This document shows positions 16,935-26,466 of a DNA stretch of 64,000 bases, piece by piece. How positions within the stretch are numbered: position 1 is the stretch's first letter; each line of letters begins with the position of its first letter. The position numbers were made by a program, and so were the translations under genes. The notes below the pieces were generated by a model that saw only the letters and a list, made by a program, of their open reading frames with translations, ran no database searches and was not told the origin of the DNA. The DNA comes from Butyrivibrio sp. Su6 (GTDB lineage: Bacteria; Bacillota; Clostridia; Lachnospirales; Lachnospiraceae), in NCBI RefSeq assembly GCF_900108105.1, contig NZ_FNUR01000008.1:1-64000 (forward strand). Direction: 5' to 3'.

Positions 16935-17680
16935 ACAGCAACAAGACATTTCTTATACTTGGAGCATCTTCAGATCTAGGCGTAGGTCTGGTAAAAAAAC
17001 TTAACAGTGATTATACAGATTCTCTTTTTTGCCTTCATTACAACTCTGCTAAGACAGAACTTGAGAAAATAGAGCTGTCAAACGGAAACAGAATGGAGCT
17101 GATAAAGGCAGACTTCACTTCTACCTCTGATATAAATGCAATGATCCAAAAGCTTAAGGATGAGGAAAAAATACCAACTCACATAGTTCATTTTCCAGCC
17201 TCTAAGCTTTTATATACAAGGCTAAAGGATTTTGACCTTGAGAGGCTTCAGAAGAATGCCATGATACAGGTGTATTCATTCGTTGAGATCCTTAAAGCTT
17301 TTTTGCCTGCGATGGTAAAGCGAAAAGACCATAACAAGGTCGTGGCGGTTCTTTCTTCAGTAGTAAATGGTCAGCCTGCAAAGTCAATGCTTGAATACAC
17401 CATGGTAAAGTCAATGCTTTATGGTGTTATAAGACAGCTTGCTGCAGATAATGCGGGCAATAAGATAAATATAAATGCAGTCTCCCCTTCAATGGTTGAG
17501 ACTAAGCTTCTGAGTGAGATCGACTCACGACTGGTAGAAATGGCAGCTGATGGCAGTTCTGAAAAAAGGAACGCAACTGTAGATGATGTTGTGCCTACGA
17601 TAGCATTTTTGTTATCAGAGGACAGCAATTATATAAACGGTGTTAATCTTAACGTTAGTAATGGAAATGTAATCCTTTAA
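16931..17680 (+). CDS. Short-chain dehydrogenase/reductase (FabG-like)
   Basis: A 249-residue classical SDR. The N-terminal cofactor motif is GASSDLGVGL (9-18), with a serine where NADPH-dependent enzymes often have polar residues. The catalytic Ser lies in VLSSVVNG and the YxxxK motif in EYTMVK. The C-terminal VNVS-like substrate region is INGVNLNVSNG. Next to an ACP and a MaoC dehydratase it probably reduces a 3-oxoacyl-ACP or oxidises a 3-hydroxyacyl-ACP. Reduction of a sugar intermediate is an alternative. Confidence 0.8.
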   Translation: MNSNKTFLILGASSDLGVGLVKKLNSDYTDSLFCLHYNSAKTELEKIELSNGNRMELIKADFTSTSDINAMIQKLKDEEKIPTHIVHFPASKLLYTRLKDFDLERLQKNAMIQVYSFVEILKAFLPAMVKRKDHNKVVAVLSSVVNGQPAKSMLEYTMVKSMLYGVIRQLAADNAGNKININAVSPSMVETKLLSEIDSRLVEMAADGSSEKRNATVDDVVPTIAFLLSEDSNYINGVNLNVSNGNVIL

Positions 17681-17706
17681 ATAGATTTTGAGAGGAATAT
17701 AATCCC

Positions 17707-18915
17707 TTGGAACAAGGAAACAACAGTAAAAAGCATATAGCGATGTATATAGGCTCCCTTCAGAAGGGTGGAGCAGAGAGGGTCATGACGAACCTTGCAG
17801 ATTTCTTTTTCGAGCAGGGCTACAGAGTGACCTTTGTTACTACATACCTTGCCGACAATGAGTATGAGGTTAAGCACGCAGCATGGAAAAGAGTTCCCGC
17901 GGGAGCTCCGGGGGCTGAGCTTGTTGCGGACCTTGATGAGAATCCTGCCTGGGTTGATCCTCATGGCGGTGAAAAAGACGGTATAGAACGTGTCTTTTCA
18001 GCTCTTTTAAAGTCTGAACAAAAGGGCAGAGCTTACAATCTTCGCATGAGACATAAAAAGCTCCTGGACATCTGGAAGAATCTTCATCCGGACCTGATCC
18101 TTAGCTTTATCGGAAAAAACAATATTATGGCACTTTCGACTGCTGGCGGCGAGAAAATCCCGGTAGTAGTTTCTGTGCGTTCAGACCCTGACAGGGAATA
18201 TGCATCTCTTTCCATGAAATCTTCAATGCTTGCTCTCTTTGGAAAGGCAGCAGGTGTTGTAGTTCAGTCACAGGGAGCAAAAGAGAAGTTCCCAGGCTAT
18301 ATACAAAAGAAATGCACCATACTTCCAAACGCCATCAATCCTTCATTTATCAGAAAGCGCTACATTGGCGAGAGGGAAAAGAAAATTGTAATGGTGGCAA
18401 GGCTTGATGCCAATAAGAATCAGTCAATGGTTCTGGAAGCCTTTAAGGAAATCCTTGAAAAAGGCCATAAGGACTACAGCCTTGTGTTCTACGGCGATGG
18501 CCCTGACAGGATAAAGCTTCAGAATATGGCAGTTAAGCTTGGAATCGACAAAAACGTTGAGTTTAAGGGAAGTGTGCAGCACGTTGCTGAGCACATTGAA
18601 AAGGCGACAATGTTTATCCTTGCATCCAAGCAGGAGGGAATGCCAAATTCCCTTATTGAAGCCATGTCTTTGGGACTTCCTTGTATTTCAACGGATTGTC
18701 CTTGCGGAGGCCCAAGGGATTTGATCACTGACGGAGAAAATGGAATTCTTATCCCAGTGGATGACAGGGCAGCCCTTGTAAGCGCCATGGAGAAGCTTAT
18801 TACGGATAAGGACTTTGCAGAGAAAATAGGAACTGAAGCTGTAAAGATCCAGGAAAAATGCAGCCCTGAAGTTACAAATCAGAAGTGGAAAGAATACTTT
18901 GATTCACTCATGTGA
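17707..18915 (+). CDS. GT4 glycosyltransferase
   Basis: A 402-residue GT-B protein with IAMYIGSLQKGGAERVMTNL at the N-terminus and VARLDANKNQ, SKQEGMPNSLIEAMSLG and DCPCGGPRDLITDG in the donor domain. The start is TTG at 17707, with gagagg 11 nt upstream. An ATG at 17743 would cut into the first strand, so TTG is preferred. Compared with the GT4 at 12361 it has an insertion of about 50 residues near 50-105. It interrupts the acyl cassette, so its acceptor may be the acyl-bearing sugar. Confidence 0.85.
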   Translation: MEQGNNSKKHIAMYIGSLQKGGAERVMTNLADFFFEQGYRVTFVTTYLADNEYEVKHAAWKRVPAGAPGAELVADLDENPAWVDPHGGEKDGIERVFSALLKSEQKGRAYNLRMRHKKLLDIWKNLHPDLILSFIGKNNIMALSTAGGEKIPVVVSVRSDPDREYASLSMKSSMLALFGKAAGVVVQSQGAKEKFPGYIQKKCTILPNAINPSFIRKRYIGEREKKIVMVARLDANKNQSMVLEAFKEILEKGHKDYSLVFYGDGPDRIKLQNMAVKLGIDKNVEFKGSVQHVAEHIEKATMFILASKQEGMPNSLIEAMSLGLPCISTDCPCGGPRDLITDGENGILIPVDDRAALVSAMEKLITDKDFAEKIGTEAVKIQEKCSPEVTNQKWKEYFDSLM

Positions 18916-18943
18916 CAAGTGTATGAATATATAGGAGCAAAAG

Positions 18944-20734
18944 GTGAAAGAATTAGAATACCCCTTTGATAGCAGCTACATAATGAAAAAGTCAAAGAGC
19001 CTAAAGAAGGCTCTTTTATCTGATGGGAGTGACAGAATCCACAAGAAAATAGCAGTTCTTGGGGGCTCAACTACCCATGACATAATAAGGATTTTGGAGC
19101 TCTTTTTACTGAATTATGGAATAGAGCCTGAATTCTATGAGTCTGAGTACGGCCAGTACTGGCAGGACGCAATGTTTCCGGGAGAATTAAATGACTTTAA
19201 CCCGGACATTATCTACATTCATACTTCAAACCGCAATATCACTGACTTCCCTACAATGGATGACAGCGCTGAGGTGGTGGATGAAAAGCTCCAGAAGGCC
19301 TATCAGCACTTCGAGACCATGTGGAAGAAGCTTTCTGACACCTATCACTGTCCTATTATTCAGAACAATTTCGAGGCGCCGTTTTACAGACTCCTTGGAA
19401 ACAGGGACTTTTTCGATGTTCACGGGCGTCTTTCCTTTATAAACAGACTTAACGAGAAGTTTGCTGAGTATGCAAGAAAGGCTTCAGACTCAGCAGAGAG
19501 CTTTTTTATCAATGATATAAACTACCTTTCAAGCTGTTATGGTCTTGATCAGTGGTCTGATCCGCTTGCCTGGCACATGTACAAATATGCCCTTTGCATT
19601 CCGGCTATTCCTACTCTTAGCTTCAACGTTGCCAATATCATCAAGTCAATTTATGGCAAGAACAAAAAGGGCCTTGTGCTCGACCTGGACAACACCCTGT
19701 GGGGCGGAGTTGTAGGTGATGACGGCGTTGATGGCATCGAGATCGGCCAGGAGACCAATCTTGGGCAGGTATACGCAGAGTTTCAGAATTATGTGAAGAT
19801 GCAGAAGGACATCGGAGTTCTTTTGACCGTGGATTCCAAGAACGATGAGGAGAACGCCATCGCGGGCCTTAACCACCCTGACGGAAGCCTTAAGCCTGAT
19901 GACTTTGTGGCTATAAAGGCCAACTGGGAGCCAAAGAGCGAGAATATGAAGGCCATTGCTAAAGAGTTAAATATCTTGCCTGAGTCACTGGTATTTGTAG
20001 ATGACAACCCTGCTGAAAGAGCTATCGTTGAGGGACAGATCAAAGGAGCAGCAGTTCCGGAGATTGACAGCCCTGAGCACTACATCAGGATAATTGACCA
20101 TGCAGGATTTTTCGAGGCCACATCTGTTTCTGACGATGACAGAAAGCGAAACGAGATGTACATGGCCAACAAAAAGAGAACTGAGCTTGAAGAGAGCTTT
20201 ACTGACTATAGCGAGTACCTTAAGTCTCTTGAGATGGAGGCTGAGATTGCGCCTTTTGAGAAGATGTACATGCCTAGGATTGCGCAGCTCACCAATAAGA
20301 GCAATCAGTTCAATCTGACAACCAAGCGCTATACACAGGATGACATAGAGAAAACTGCCGCAGATGACAGCAACATAACCCTTTACGGGAGACTTAAAGA
20401 TAAATTCGGTGACAACGGAATCGTATCACTTGTTATTGGAAATATCCGCTCCGGTGCCGAGCTCCACATTGATCTGTGGCTTATGAGCTGCAGAGTTTTA
20501 AAGCGAGATATGGAGTTTGCCATGATGGATGCTCTTGTTGAAAAGGCCAGGGAGCGCGGCGTAAAGACAATTTATGGCTACTATTATCCAACAGCCAAGA
20601 ACAAGATGGTAAAAGAGTTCTACGATATTCAGGGGTTTGACCTTGTTTCTGAGGATGCTGATGGAAATAAGACCTACAAGCTGGATATAAGTAAGGACTA
20701 TGAAAACAAGAATAAAGTGATCAGTGTTAAGTGA
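18944..20734 (+). CDS. HAD-IIIC family FkbH-like protein
   Basis: A 596-residue multidomain protein. Residues about 33-230 form an SGNH-hydrolase-like module (AVLGGSTTHD). Residues about 242-385 are the HAD domain with VLDLDNTLWGG (Asp247, Asp249) and VFVDDNPAE. The C-terminal part resembles a GNAT acyltransferase (about 430-585, RVLKRDMEFAMMDALVEKAR). FkbH proteins load a glyceryl unit from 1,3-bisphosphoglycerate on to a carrier protein, and relatives occur in surface-glycan loci. With the ACP gene upstream it likely makes an acyl-ACP. The start is GTG, read from an upstream ggagc. Confidence 0.85.
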   Translation: MKELEYPFDSSYIMKKSKSLKKALLSDGSDRIHKKIAVLGGSTTHDIIRILELFLLNYGIEPEFYESEYGQYWQDAMFPGELNDFNPDIIYIHTSNRNITDFPTMDDSAEVVDEKLQKAYQHFETMWKKLSDTYHCPIIQNNFEAPFYRLLGNRDFFDVHGRLSFINRLNEKFAEYARKASDSAESFFINDINYLSSCYGLDQWSDPLAWHMYKYALCIPAIPTLSFNVANIIKSIYGKNKKGLVLDLDNTLWGGVVGDDGVDGIEIGQETNLGQVYAEFQNYVKMQKDIGVLLTVDSKNDEENAIAGLNHPDGSLKPDDFVAIKANWEPKSENMKAIAKELNILPESLVFVDDNPAERAIVEGQIKGAAVPEIDSPEHYIRIIDHAGFFEATSVSDDDRKRNEMYMANKKRTELEESFTDYSEYLKSLEMEAEIAPFEKMYMPRIAQLTNKSNQFNLTTKRYTQDDIEKTAADDSNITLYGRLKDKFGDNGIVSLVIGNIRSGAELHIDLWLMSCRVLKRDMEFAMMDALVEKARERGVKTIYGYYYPTAKNKMVKEFYDIQGFDLVSEDADGNKTYKLDISKDYENKNKVISVK

Positions 20735-20749
20735 CACTAGAGGCATACT

Positions 20750-22666
20750 ATGTGCGGAATTGCAGGACTGATACAGTTTAAGGGCGATGCAGAAAAGAAC
20801 ATTCGAAGGATGAATGATCGGATGCTTCACAGAGGCCCTGATGACGGTGGAATTTACATAAGTGATGATAGAAAAGTTGCCTTGGGACACAGGCGACTTG
20901 CTATTGTTGACCTTTCCAAGAATGGCGCTCAACCCATGAAATCTCATAGCGAGAAGAGCGTCATTATTTATAATGGTGAGATTTACAATGCTGCTGAGGT
21001 AAAAGAGCTTTTGCTTAAAGACGCTTCCTCAAAGAGCGTAGACATCGGCCCATTTCGCGGAACTTCTGACACAGAGGTTTTGGTGGAAGCTATTGAGCAC
21101 TTTGGCATGAAAAGAACTCTTTCTCTCTGCAAGGGCATGTTTGCGATTGCAGTCTATGACCTTGAGAAAGGCACTATTTCTTTTGCCAGGGACAGAGTGG
21201 GAGAGAAGCCTTTATATTACGGAAATGTAGCAGGAGCCTTCGCTTTTGCTTCAGATATCGGCTGCCTTCGCGTTGTTGATGGCTTTGATAATGAGATAAA
21301 TACTGATGTTTTGGATATGTACTTTGAGGAAGGATATATTCCGGCCCCTTACTCCATCTATAAAGGGATAAATAAGCTGGAGCCCGGAACGATCCTTACT
21401 TTGAATGTGGATACCCTGGAGACTCAGAGTGAAGTTTACTGGTCAATGGCAGAAGCAGCTAAAAAGGGCCAGAGCAATATTTTTACAGGCAACAGAAAAG
21501 AAGCGGCAGATGAGCTCGAAAGACTCCTAAAAGAGTCCATCAAGGGACAGATGATCGCGGATGTTCCTCTTGGAGCATTTCTTTCTGCGGGAATAGACAG
21601 CAGCACTGTGGTTTCTCTTATGCAGTCCATAGCTCCCGGCAAGGTGCGCACTTTCACCATCGGTATGGAAGATGAGAAGTACAACGAGGCTGTTATAGCA
21701 AAAGAAATTGCATCTCACCTTGGAACAGAACACACAGAGCTCTACATAAATGAAAGTGATGCAAAGGCAGTTATTCCAAAGCTTTCTTCTATGTTTGGAG
21801 AGCCTTTTGCTGATTCATCACAGATCCCGACATACCTTGTAAGCAAGATGACAAGGGACCATGTGACGGTTTCACTTTCAGGTGACGGCGGGGATGAGCT
21901 CTTTTGCGGATATAAGTCATATAATTCAGTGGCAAGAGTCTGGGGAAAGGCAGCAAAAATACCTTATGCCCTGAGAAAGCCTGCAAGCTCACTTCTTATG
22001 AATATTTATGGACCGGATAATTCAGATGAGCTTAAGGATAAAGTTAAATTTGCAAAGGCTCAGTATTTTGGCGCAAAGTCTCCTTATGAAGTTCACAGAA
22101 TGGAGCATGAGAGCGACCCTATAATTAAAAAGATTGCATTAAAAAATGGCCAGGCAAGGTATAAGTGCCTTGACTTGCCGGCGGATTTCCTTGGAGAAGT
22201 CAACCACGAAGCTATGCTCATGGATATGTGCATGTACCACCCTGACGATATTCTGGTGAAGGTGGACAGGACAGCTATGGCTGTTTCTCTTGAAACAAGA
22301 GTGCCTATGCTTGATAAAGACGTGGTAGAATTTGCCTGGTCACTGCCAATTGAGTACCTTCGCAATGATGAGCAGGGTAAACTTGTTTTACGTGATGTGT
22401 TGTATAGATACGTTCCTCGTGATATGATGGAGCGACCTAAAAAAGGATTTTCTATTCCAATCTCAAAATGGCTCTTGGAAAAAGACATAAGAGACTGGGC
22501 GGAAGCTCTTTTGGATAAGGATAAGATAAGGCAGCAGGGCCTTTTAAATCCTGATGTGGTGGAGAAGATCTGGAGTGATTTCACGGACCGCGGAATATAC
22601 CGCATTCAGATCTGGTACATCCTCATGTTCCAGCAGTGGATGGAGACTGAGTATAGAAATAATTGA
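20750..22666 (+). CDS. Asparagine-synthase-type glutamine amidotransferase 2
   Basis: A 638-residue paralog of the protein at 14303. The class II glutaminase Cys2 (MCGIAGL) and HRGPDDGG are kept, as is NGEIYN. The pyrophosphatase PP-loop reads SAGIDSS, with Ala replacing the second Gly of the usual SGGxDSS. SGDGGDELFCGYKS follows. It probably amidates a carboxylate, most likely a uronic acid or the acyl group made nearby. Two different amidotransferases in one glycan locus suggest two amidated residues or sequential steps. Confidence 0.8.
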   Translation: MCGIAGLIQFKGDAEKNIRRMNDRMLHRGPDDGGIYISDDRKVALGHRRLAIVDLSKNGAQPMKSHSEKSVIIYNGEIYNAAEVKELLLKDASSKSVDIGPFRGTSDTEVLVEAIEHFGMKRTLSLCKGMFAIAVYDLEKGTISFARDRVGEKPLYYGNVAGAFAFASDIGCLRVVDGFDNEINTDVLDMYFEEGYIPAPYSIYKGINKLEPGTILTLNVDTLETQSEVYWSMAEAAKKGQSNIFTGNRKEAADELERLLKESIKGQMIADVPLGAFLSAGIDSSTVVSLMQSIAPGKVRTFTIGMEDEKYNEAVIAKEIASHLGTEHTELYINESDAKAVIPKLSSMFGEPFADSSQIPTYLVSKMTRDHVTVSLSGDGGDELFCGYKSYNSVARVWGKAAKIPYALRKPASSLLMNIYGPDNSDELKDKVKFAKAQYFGAKSPYEVHRMEHESDPIIKKIALKNGQARYKCLDLPADFLGEVNHEAMLMDMCMYHPDDILVKVDRTAMAVSLETRVPMLDKDVVEFAWSLPIEYLRNDEQGKLVLRDVLYRYVPRDMMERPKKGFSIPISKWLLEKDIRDWAEALLDKDKIRQQGLLNPDVVEKIWSDFTDRGIYRIQIWYILMFQQWMETEYRNN

Positions 22667-22691
22667 GAGTGTAACCTCTTAGAGAGATAAT

Positions 22692-24206
22692 ATGGGAATT
22701 ACTTCGTTTTATTTTTTGTTGTTTTTTGTAATTACAGTAGCTGTGTATTATACAGTGCCTCTTTTGTTTAAAGAAAAAGGTCAGTGGGTGGTGCTTCTTT
22801 TGGCGAGCATTGCCTACTATCTCTTGTCTGGCAACGGGGTGCTTATTCTGTATCCTCTTTTTGCGTCATTTGCCACCTGGGGGCTGTTGAAGATTCTGAA
22901 GAGGGTATCAGATACTTCCAAAAGGCGCATGGTTCTTGGGGTTGAGCTTATAGCCCTTCTTGGAATCCTGATTTTTCTTAAGTACACCAAGCTAATTCAT
23001 GGAGGAAGCATAGCGACTCCTCTTGGACTTTCTTTTTATACATTCATCCTTCTTGGTTATTTCATTGAAGTTTACAACGGCCTTGCAGAGGGCGATGAGA
23101 GCTTTTTTAAAACTGCCCTTATCGGAATGTATTTCCCTGTGATGATCTCAGGCCCTATTTTCCAGATAAGAGAGACAGGAAAACAGTTTTTTGAAAGACA
23201 TAAGCTCGATTATAAAAACATAACCTTCGGTGCCCAGAGAATGCTTTGGGGCTTTTTTAAAGAGCTGGTTATTTCCGAGAGACTGGCTGTGGTTGTTAAC
23301 ACAATCTACAACAATGACACAGAGTATCCCGGTGCTTACATCATGCTTGGAACAGTGGGTTTTGCACTTCAGCTCTACACTAACTTTTCAGGCTGCATGG
23401 ATATAGTTATCGGCGCTTCAGAGTGCTTTGGAATCATATTGCCTGAGAACTTCACAACTCCGTTTTTTGCAAAAAACATCAGCGAATACTGGAGAAGGTG
23501 GCATATCACTCTTGGGGTGTGGATGAGAGAAAATGTCTTTTACCCACTCCTTAGAAGCAAGATGATCATGAATCTTGGCAAGTTCTTAAAGGGTAAGCTG
23601 GGTAAAAAGAAGGGCAAGCAGTACACAACTTATGTGGCTATGTTTATCCTCTGGTTCTCTGTAGGTTTGTGGCACGGCGGCGAGATGAAATATGTTATCG
23701 GTTCAGGTCTTCTCCACTGGGCATACATTGTGATCGGTGAACTCACACTTCCATTTTTCACCTGGCTCTTTGGCGAAAAGATGAAGATCAATATGAAGGG
23801 CAGATTTGCCGACTGCGTGCGTGTTGTAAGGACATTTGTCCTCGTTTGTATCGGTGACCTGTTCTTTAGAGCAGACAACGTTCCTCACGCACTTCGCATG
23901 CTGAGAGAGAGCGTATCAACCTTTAACCCACAGATATTTGTGGATGGAAGCCTTTTGAACCTTGGAATCGATATTGTGGACTGGGGAATCGTTGTGGTTT
24001 CACTGGTTATTCTGGCCTGCGTTTCTGTGGTGCAGTATCGCATGGAAAATGGAATTAATGATTACAGTAATGTAAGAGAATTCATTGCTGACAGGCCGGT
24101 TGTCATTAGATGGTGCATTTATATCGCATTTTTATTCTTTGTGATATTGATCGCAGAGTATGGCCCTGGCTACAGCGCAGCGGAGTTTATCTATAAGGAT
24201 TTCTGA
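22692..24206 (+). CDS. MBOAT-family O-acyltransferase (AlgI/DltB-like)
   Basis: A 504-residue polytopic membrane protein with about ten to twelve hydrophobic segments. The family signature is the EYWRRWHITLGVWMRENVFY region, followed by the conserved His of LWHGGEMKYVIGSG (His about 327). Members such as AlgI, PatA and DltB move an acyl group across the membrane to an extracellular polymer, usually with an SGNH-type partner. That partner is the next gene. The acyl donor could be the product of the ACP, MaoC, SDR and FkbH set, or acetyl groups. Confidence 0.9.
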   Translation: MGITSFYFLLFFVITVAVYYTVPLLFKEKGQWVVLLLASIAYYLLSGNGVLILYPLFASFATWGLLKILKRVSDTSKRRMVLGVELIALLGILIFLKYTKLIHGGSIATPLGLSFYTFILLGYFIEVYNGLAEGDESFFKTALIGMYFPVMISGPIFQIRETGKQFFERHKLDYKNITFGAQRMLWGFFKELVISERLAVVVNTIYNNDTEYPGAYIMLGTVGFALQLYTNFSGCMDIVIGASECFGIILPENFTTPFFAKNISEYWRRWHITLGVWMRENVFYPLLRSKMIMNLGKFLKGKLGKKKGKQYTTYVAMFILWFSVGLWHGGEMKYVIGSGLLHWAYIVIGELTLPFFTWLFGEKMKINMKGRFADCVRVVRTFVLVCIGDLFFRADNVPHALRMLRESVSTFNPQIFVDGSLLNLGIDIVDWGIVVVSLVILACVSVVQYRMENGINDYSNVREFIADRPVVIRWCIYIAFLFFVILIAEYGPGYSAAEFIYKDF

Positions 24207-24311
24207 TGAGAGCATATTCGTTATGCTTTATTAAGATAATAATCAGAAATTCAAGATAGCGAATATAAGAGAATATTTAGTGTTTCAATATAGAGAGAAT
24301 GTAGTTTAGTT

Positions 24312-25400
24312 ATGACAAAGAAACAAGTAGCAAAAATAGTAGTTTTCATATTGATCGTATCCTGGCTCCTGGTGCACGTGACCTACTGCATCAGGACTAA
24401 TGGTGATGTCAAAGACAGGTTTGTTGGTTTTTATTCTGAAAAGAATAACACAATTGATGCGGTTATGATCGGATCAAGCCCTGTTTATCCCTGCATTTCC
24501 AATCCAATGATCTACGGCGATATGGGAATAACCATGTATCCTCTGGCTTCCAACATGCAGAGACCTGTTGCCACAAAGTACCTGGTAGAAGAGGTGTTAA
24601 AGACTCAGACACCTGACCTTTTTATTTTTGAGATGCGCATGTGGACTGCTGAGGATGAGAACCTTCTAGGAAACATGGCTCACACAAGGGAAGTTACAGA
24701 TAACCTTAAGTATTCCATAAACAGGATTAAGGCCATAAATGCCATGGTTGAGGACCCGTCAGAGAGGCTTTCCTATTATTTTGATATCTTCAAGTATCAC
24801 TCAAACTGGAAGACTTTGGCCCTTTGGTCACAGCTTCGCACCTTTATGTATGAGTATCCTGATGAATACAAGGGATTTGTTCCTTTTTCCACAGTTGGTC
24901 CTGCACCCAAGACAGACAACGCAGCGATTACAGACAGAGAGCCTATTCCTGCGGAACAGGAAGAGTATTTGACAGATCTTTTGACATATCTGAAAGAGAA
25001 GAACCTCAATGCACTCTTCGTTATCACTCCCTACGATGTGCAGGAAGATGAGCAGAAAAAGATCAATTATATCAGCGACATTGTAACGGCAGCAGGCTAC
25101 AACTTCCTTGATATGGACCAGTACGTGGATGAAATTGGCCTTGACTACGATGTTGATTTCAAGGACTACGGAACTCACACCAATATTGTCGGAGCTTACA
25201 AGGTTACTAAGTTCTTTGAGGAGTATCTTCAGGAGAACTATGTGGATAAGGGAGTTTTGGGTGACCACAGAGGCGATTCAAAGTACAAGTCCTGGGACAA
25301 CGCCTACAAGCTGTGGCTTGATGCCTATGAGACCGGCTCCGCGGAGGTTATCTACAACGCAGAGAACAAGATATACTACGACCTTGAAGAAGGCGAGTAA
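24312..25400 (+). CDS. Membrane-anchored SGNH-type acyltransferase partner of the MBOAT
   Basis: A 362-residue protein with an N-terminal membrane anchor (about 8-26) and an extracellular domain. The nucleophile block resembles VMIGSSPVYPC (Ser55/56), and the C-terminal DYGTHTN (about 286) supplies the Asp-His pair of SGNH enzymes. DltD, AlgX and PatB have this arrangement and complete O-acyl transfer outside the cell. It follows the MBOAT gene by 105 nt, a gap that holds a short inverted repeat (atattcg/cgaatat) but no obvious promoter. Confidence 0.75.
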   Translation: MTKKQVAKIVVFILIVSWLLVHVTYCIRTNGDVKDRFVGFYSEKNNTIDAVMIGSSPVYPCISNPMIYGDMGITMYPLASNMQRPVATKYLVEEVLKTQTPDLFIFEMRMWTAEDENLLGNMAHTREVTDNLKYSINRIKAINAMVEDPSERLSYYFDIFKYHSNWKTLALWSQLRTFMYEYPDEYKGFVPFSTVGPAPKTDNAAITDREPIPAEQEEYLTDLLTYLKEKNLNALFVITPYDVQEDEQKKINYISDIVTAAGYNFLDMDQYVDEIGLDYDVDFKDYGTHTNIVGAYKVTKFFEEYLQENYVDKGVLGDHRGDSKYKSWDNAYKLWLDAYETGSAEVIYNAENKIYYDLEEGE

Positions 25401-25413
25401 CAGTGATGCATTG

Positions 25414-25443
25414 TTTTCACAGATTCTACAACTATGGTATAAT
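25414..25443 (+). promoter_or_regulatory. Putative extended -10 promoter inside the locus
   Basis: TATAAT at 25438-25443 is preceded by TGG (TGn extended -10, 25435-25437). A weak -35 (TTTTCA, 25414-25419) is 18 nt upstream. It lies in the 145-nt gap before the GT11 gene at 25546, with a leader of about 95 nt. It would let the second half of the glycan locus be expressed separately. Confidence 0.45.
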
Positions 25444-25545
25444 ATGACGACAGGGTCAAAAGGTCATAATGCGTTCATGCTTGCATGATAAGCTTTATGA
25501 CTCGTCAGACTTACAGTATGCACATGATATCAACCTGGAGGAGCT

Positions 25546-26418
25546 ATGATAATCATTCAGCTTAAGGGCGGACTAGGCAATCAGATGTTTCAGTACGCAT
25601 TATATAAGTCTCTGAAAAAGCGCGGAAAAGAAGTTAAGATTGATGATAAAACAGGCTTTGTTAATGATAAACTCCGAATCCCTGTATTATCCAGATGGGG
25701 AGTTGAGTATGACAAGGCAACAGACGAGGAAATCGTAAATCTTACTGATTCTAAAATGGATCTTTTCAGCCGTATCAGAAGAAAACTCACCGGTAGAAAA
25801 ACATATAGAATAGATGAGGAATCCGGCAAATTCGATCCTTCAATCCTGGAAAAAGAGGATGCTTATCTTGTAGGTTACTGGCAGTGCGATAAGTATTTTG
25901 AGGATAAGGACGTTATCAGAGAGATAAGAGAAGCTTTTGAGAAAAAGCCTCAGGAGCTTATGACTGATGCGTCAAGCTGGTCAACCTTGCAGCAGATCGA
26001 GTGCTGCGAGTCAGTAAGTTTGCATGTTCGCAGAACAGACTATGTGGATGAAGAGCACATTCATATCCACAACATCTGCACTGAAAAATATTATAAGGAT
26101 GCTATTGATAAGATTAGAAAACAGTATCCGTCTGCTGTGTTCTTTATTTTCACAGATGACAAGGAATGGTGTAGAGACCACTTTAAGGGACCGAACTTTA
26201 TAGTTGTTGAGCTTGAAGAGGGCGAGGGCACAGATATTGCAGAGATGACTCTTATGAGCAGATGTAAGCACCACATCATTGCCAACAGCTCATTTAGCTG
26301 GTGGGCAGCATGGCTCAATGATTCACCTGAGAAAATTGTTATCGCACCTCAGAAGTGGATCAATAACCGTGATATGGACGACATCTACACAGAGCGTATG
26401 ACTAAGATTGCTCTGTGA
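25546..26418 (+). CDS. GT11 alpha-1,2-fucosyltransferase-like enzyme
   Basis: A 290-residue GT11 protein. It begins IIQLKGGLGNQMFQYALYKS, the GDP-sugar-binding start of the family. The HxRRxD motif is HVRRTDY (160-166), and IANSSFSWWAAWLN near residue 250 is the third conserved block. Family members add L-fucose in alpha-1,2 linkage to galactose or similar sugars from GDP-fucose. No GDP-fucose biosynthesis gene is in the window. A strong ggagg ribosome site is present, and a related copy is at 38765. Confidence 0.85.
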   Translation: MIIIQLKGGLGNQMFQYALYKSLKKRGKEVKIDDKTGFVNDKLRIPVLSRWGVEYDKATDEEIVNLTDSKMDLFSRIRRKLTGRKTYRIDEESGKFDPSILEKEDAYLVGYWQCDKYFEDKDVIREIREAFEKKPQELMTDASSWSTLQQIECCESVSLHVRRTDYVDEEHIHIHNICTEKYYKDAIDKIRKQYPSAVFFIFTDDKEWCRDHFKGPNFIVVELEEGEGTDIAEMTLMSRCKHHIIANSSFSWWAAWLNDSPEKIVIAPQKWINNRDMDDIYTERMTKIAL

Positions 26419-26466
26419 TGGTCATTATTTCTTTGAACATACAACAAATAGTTAGGAAATATCTTA

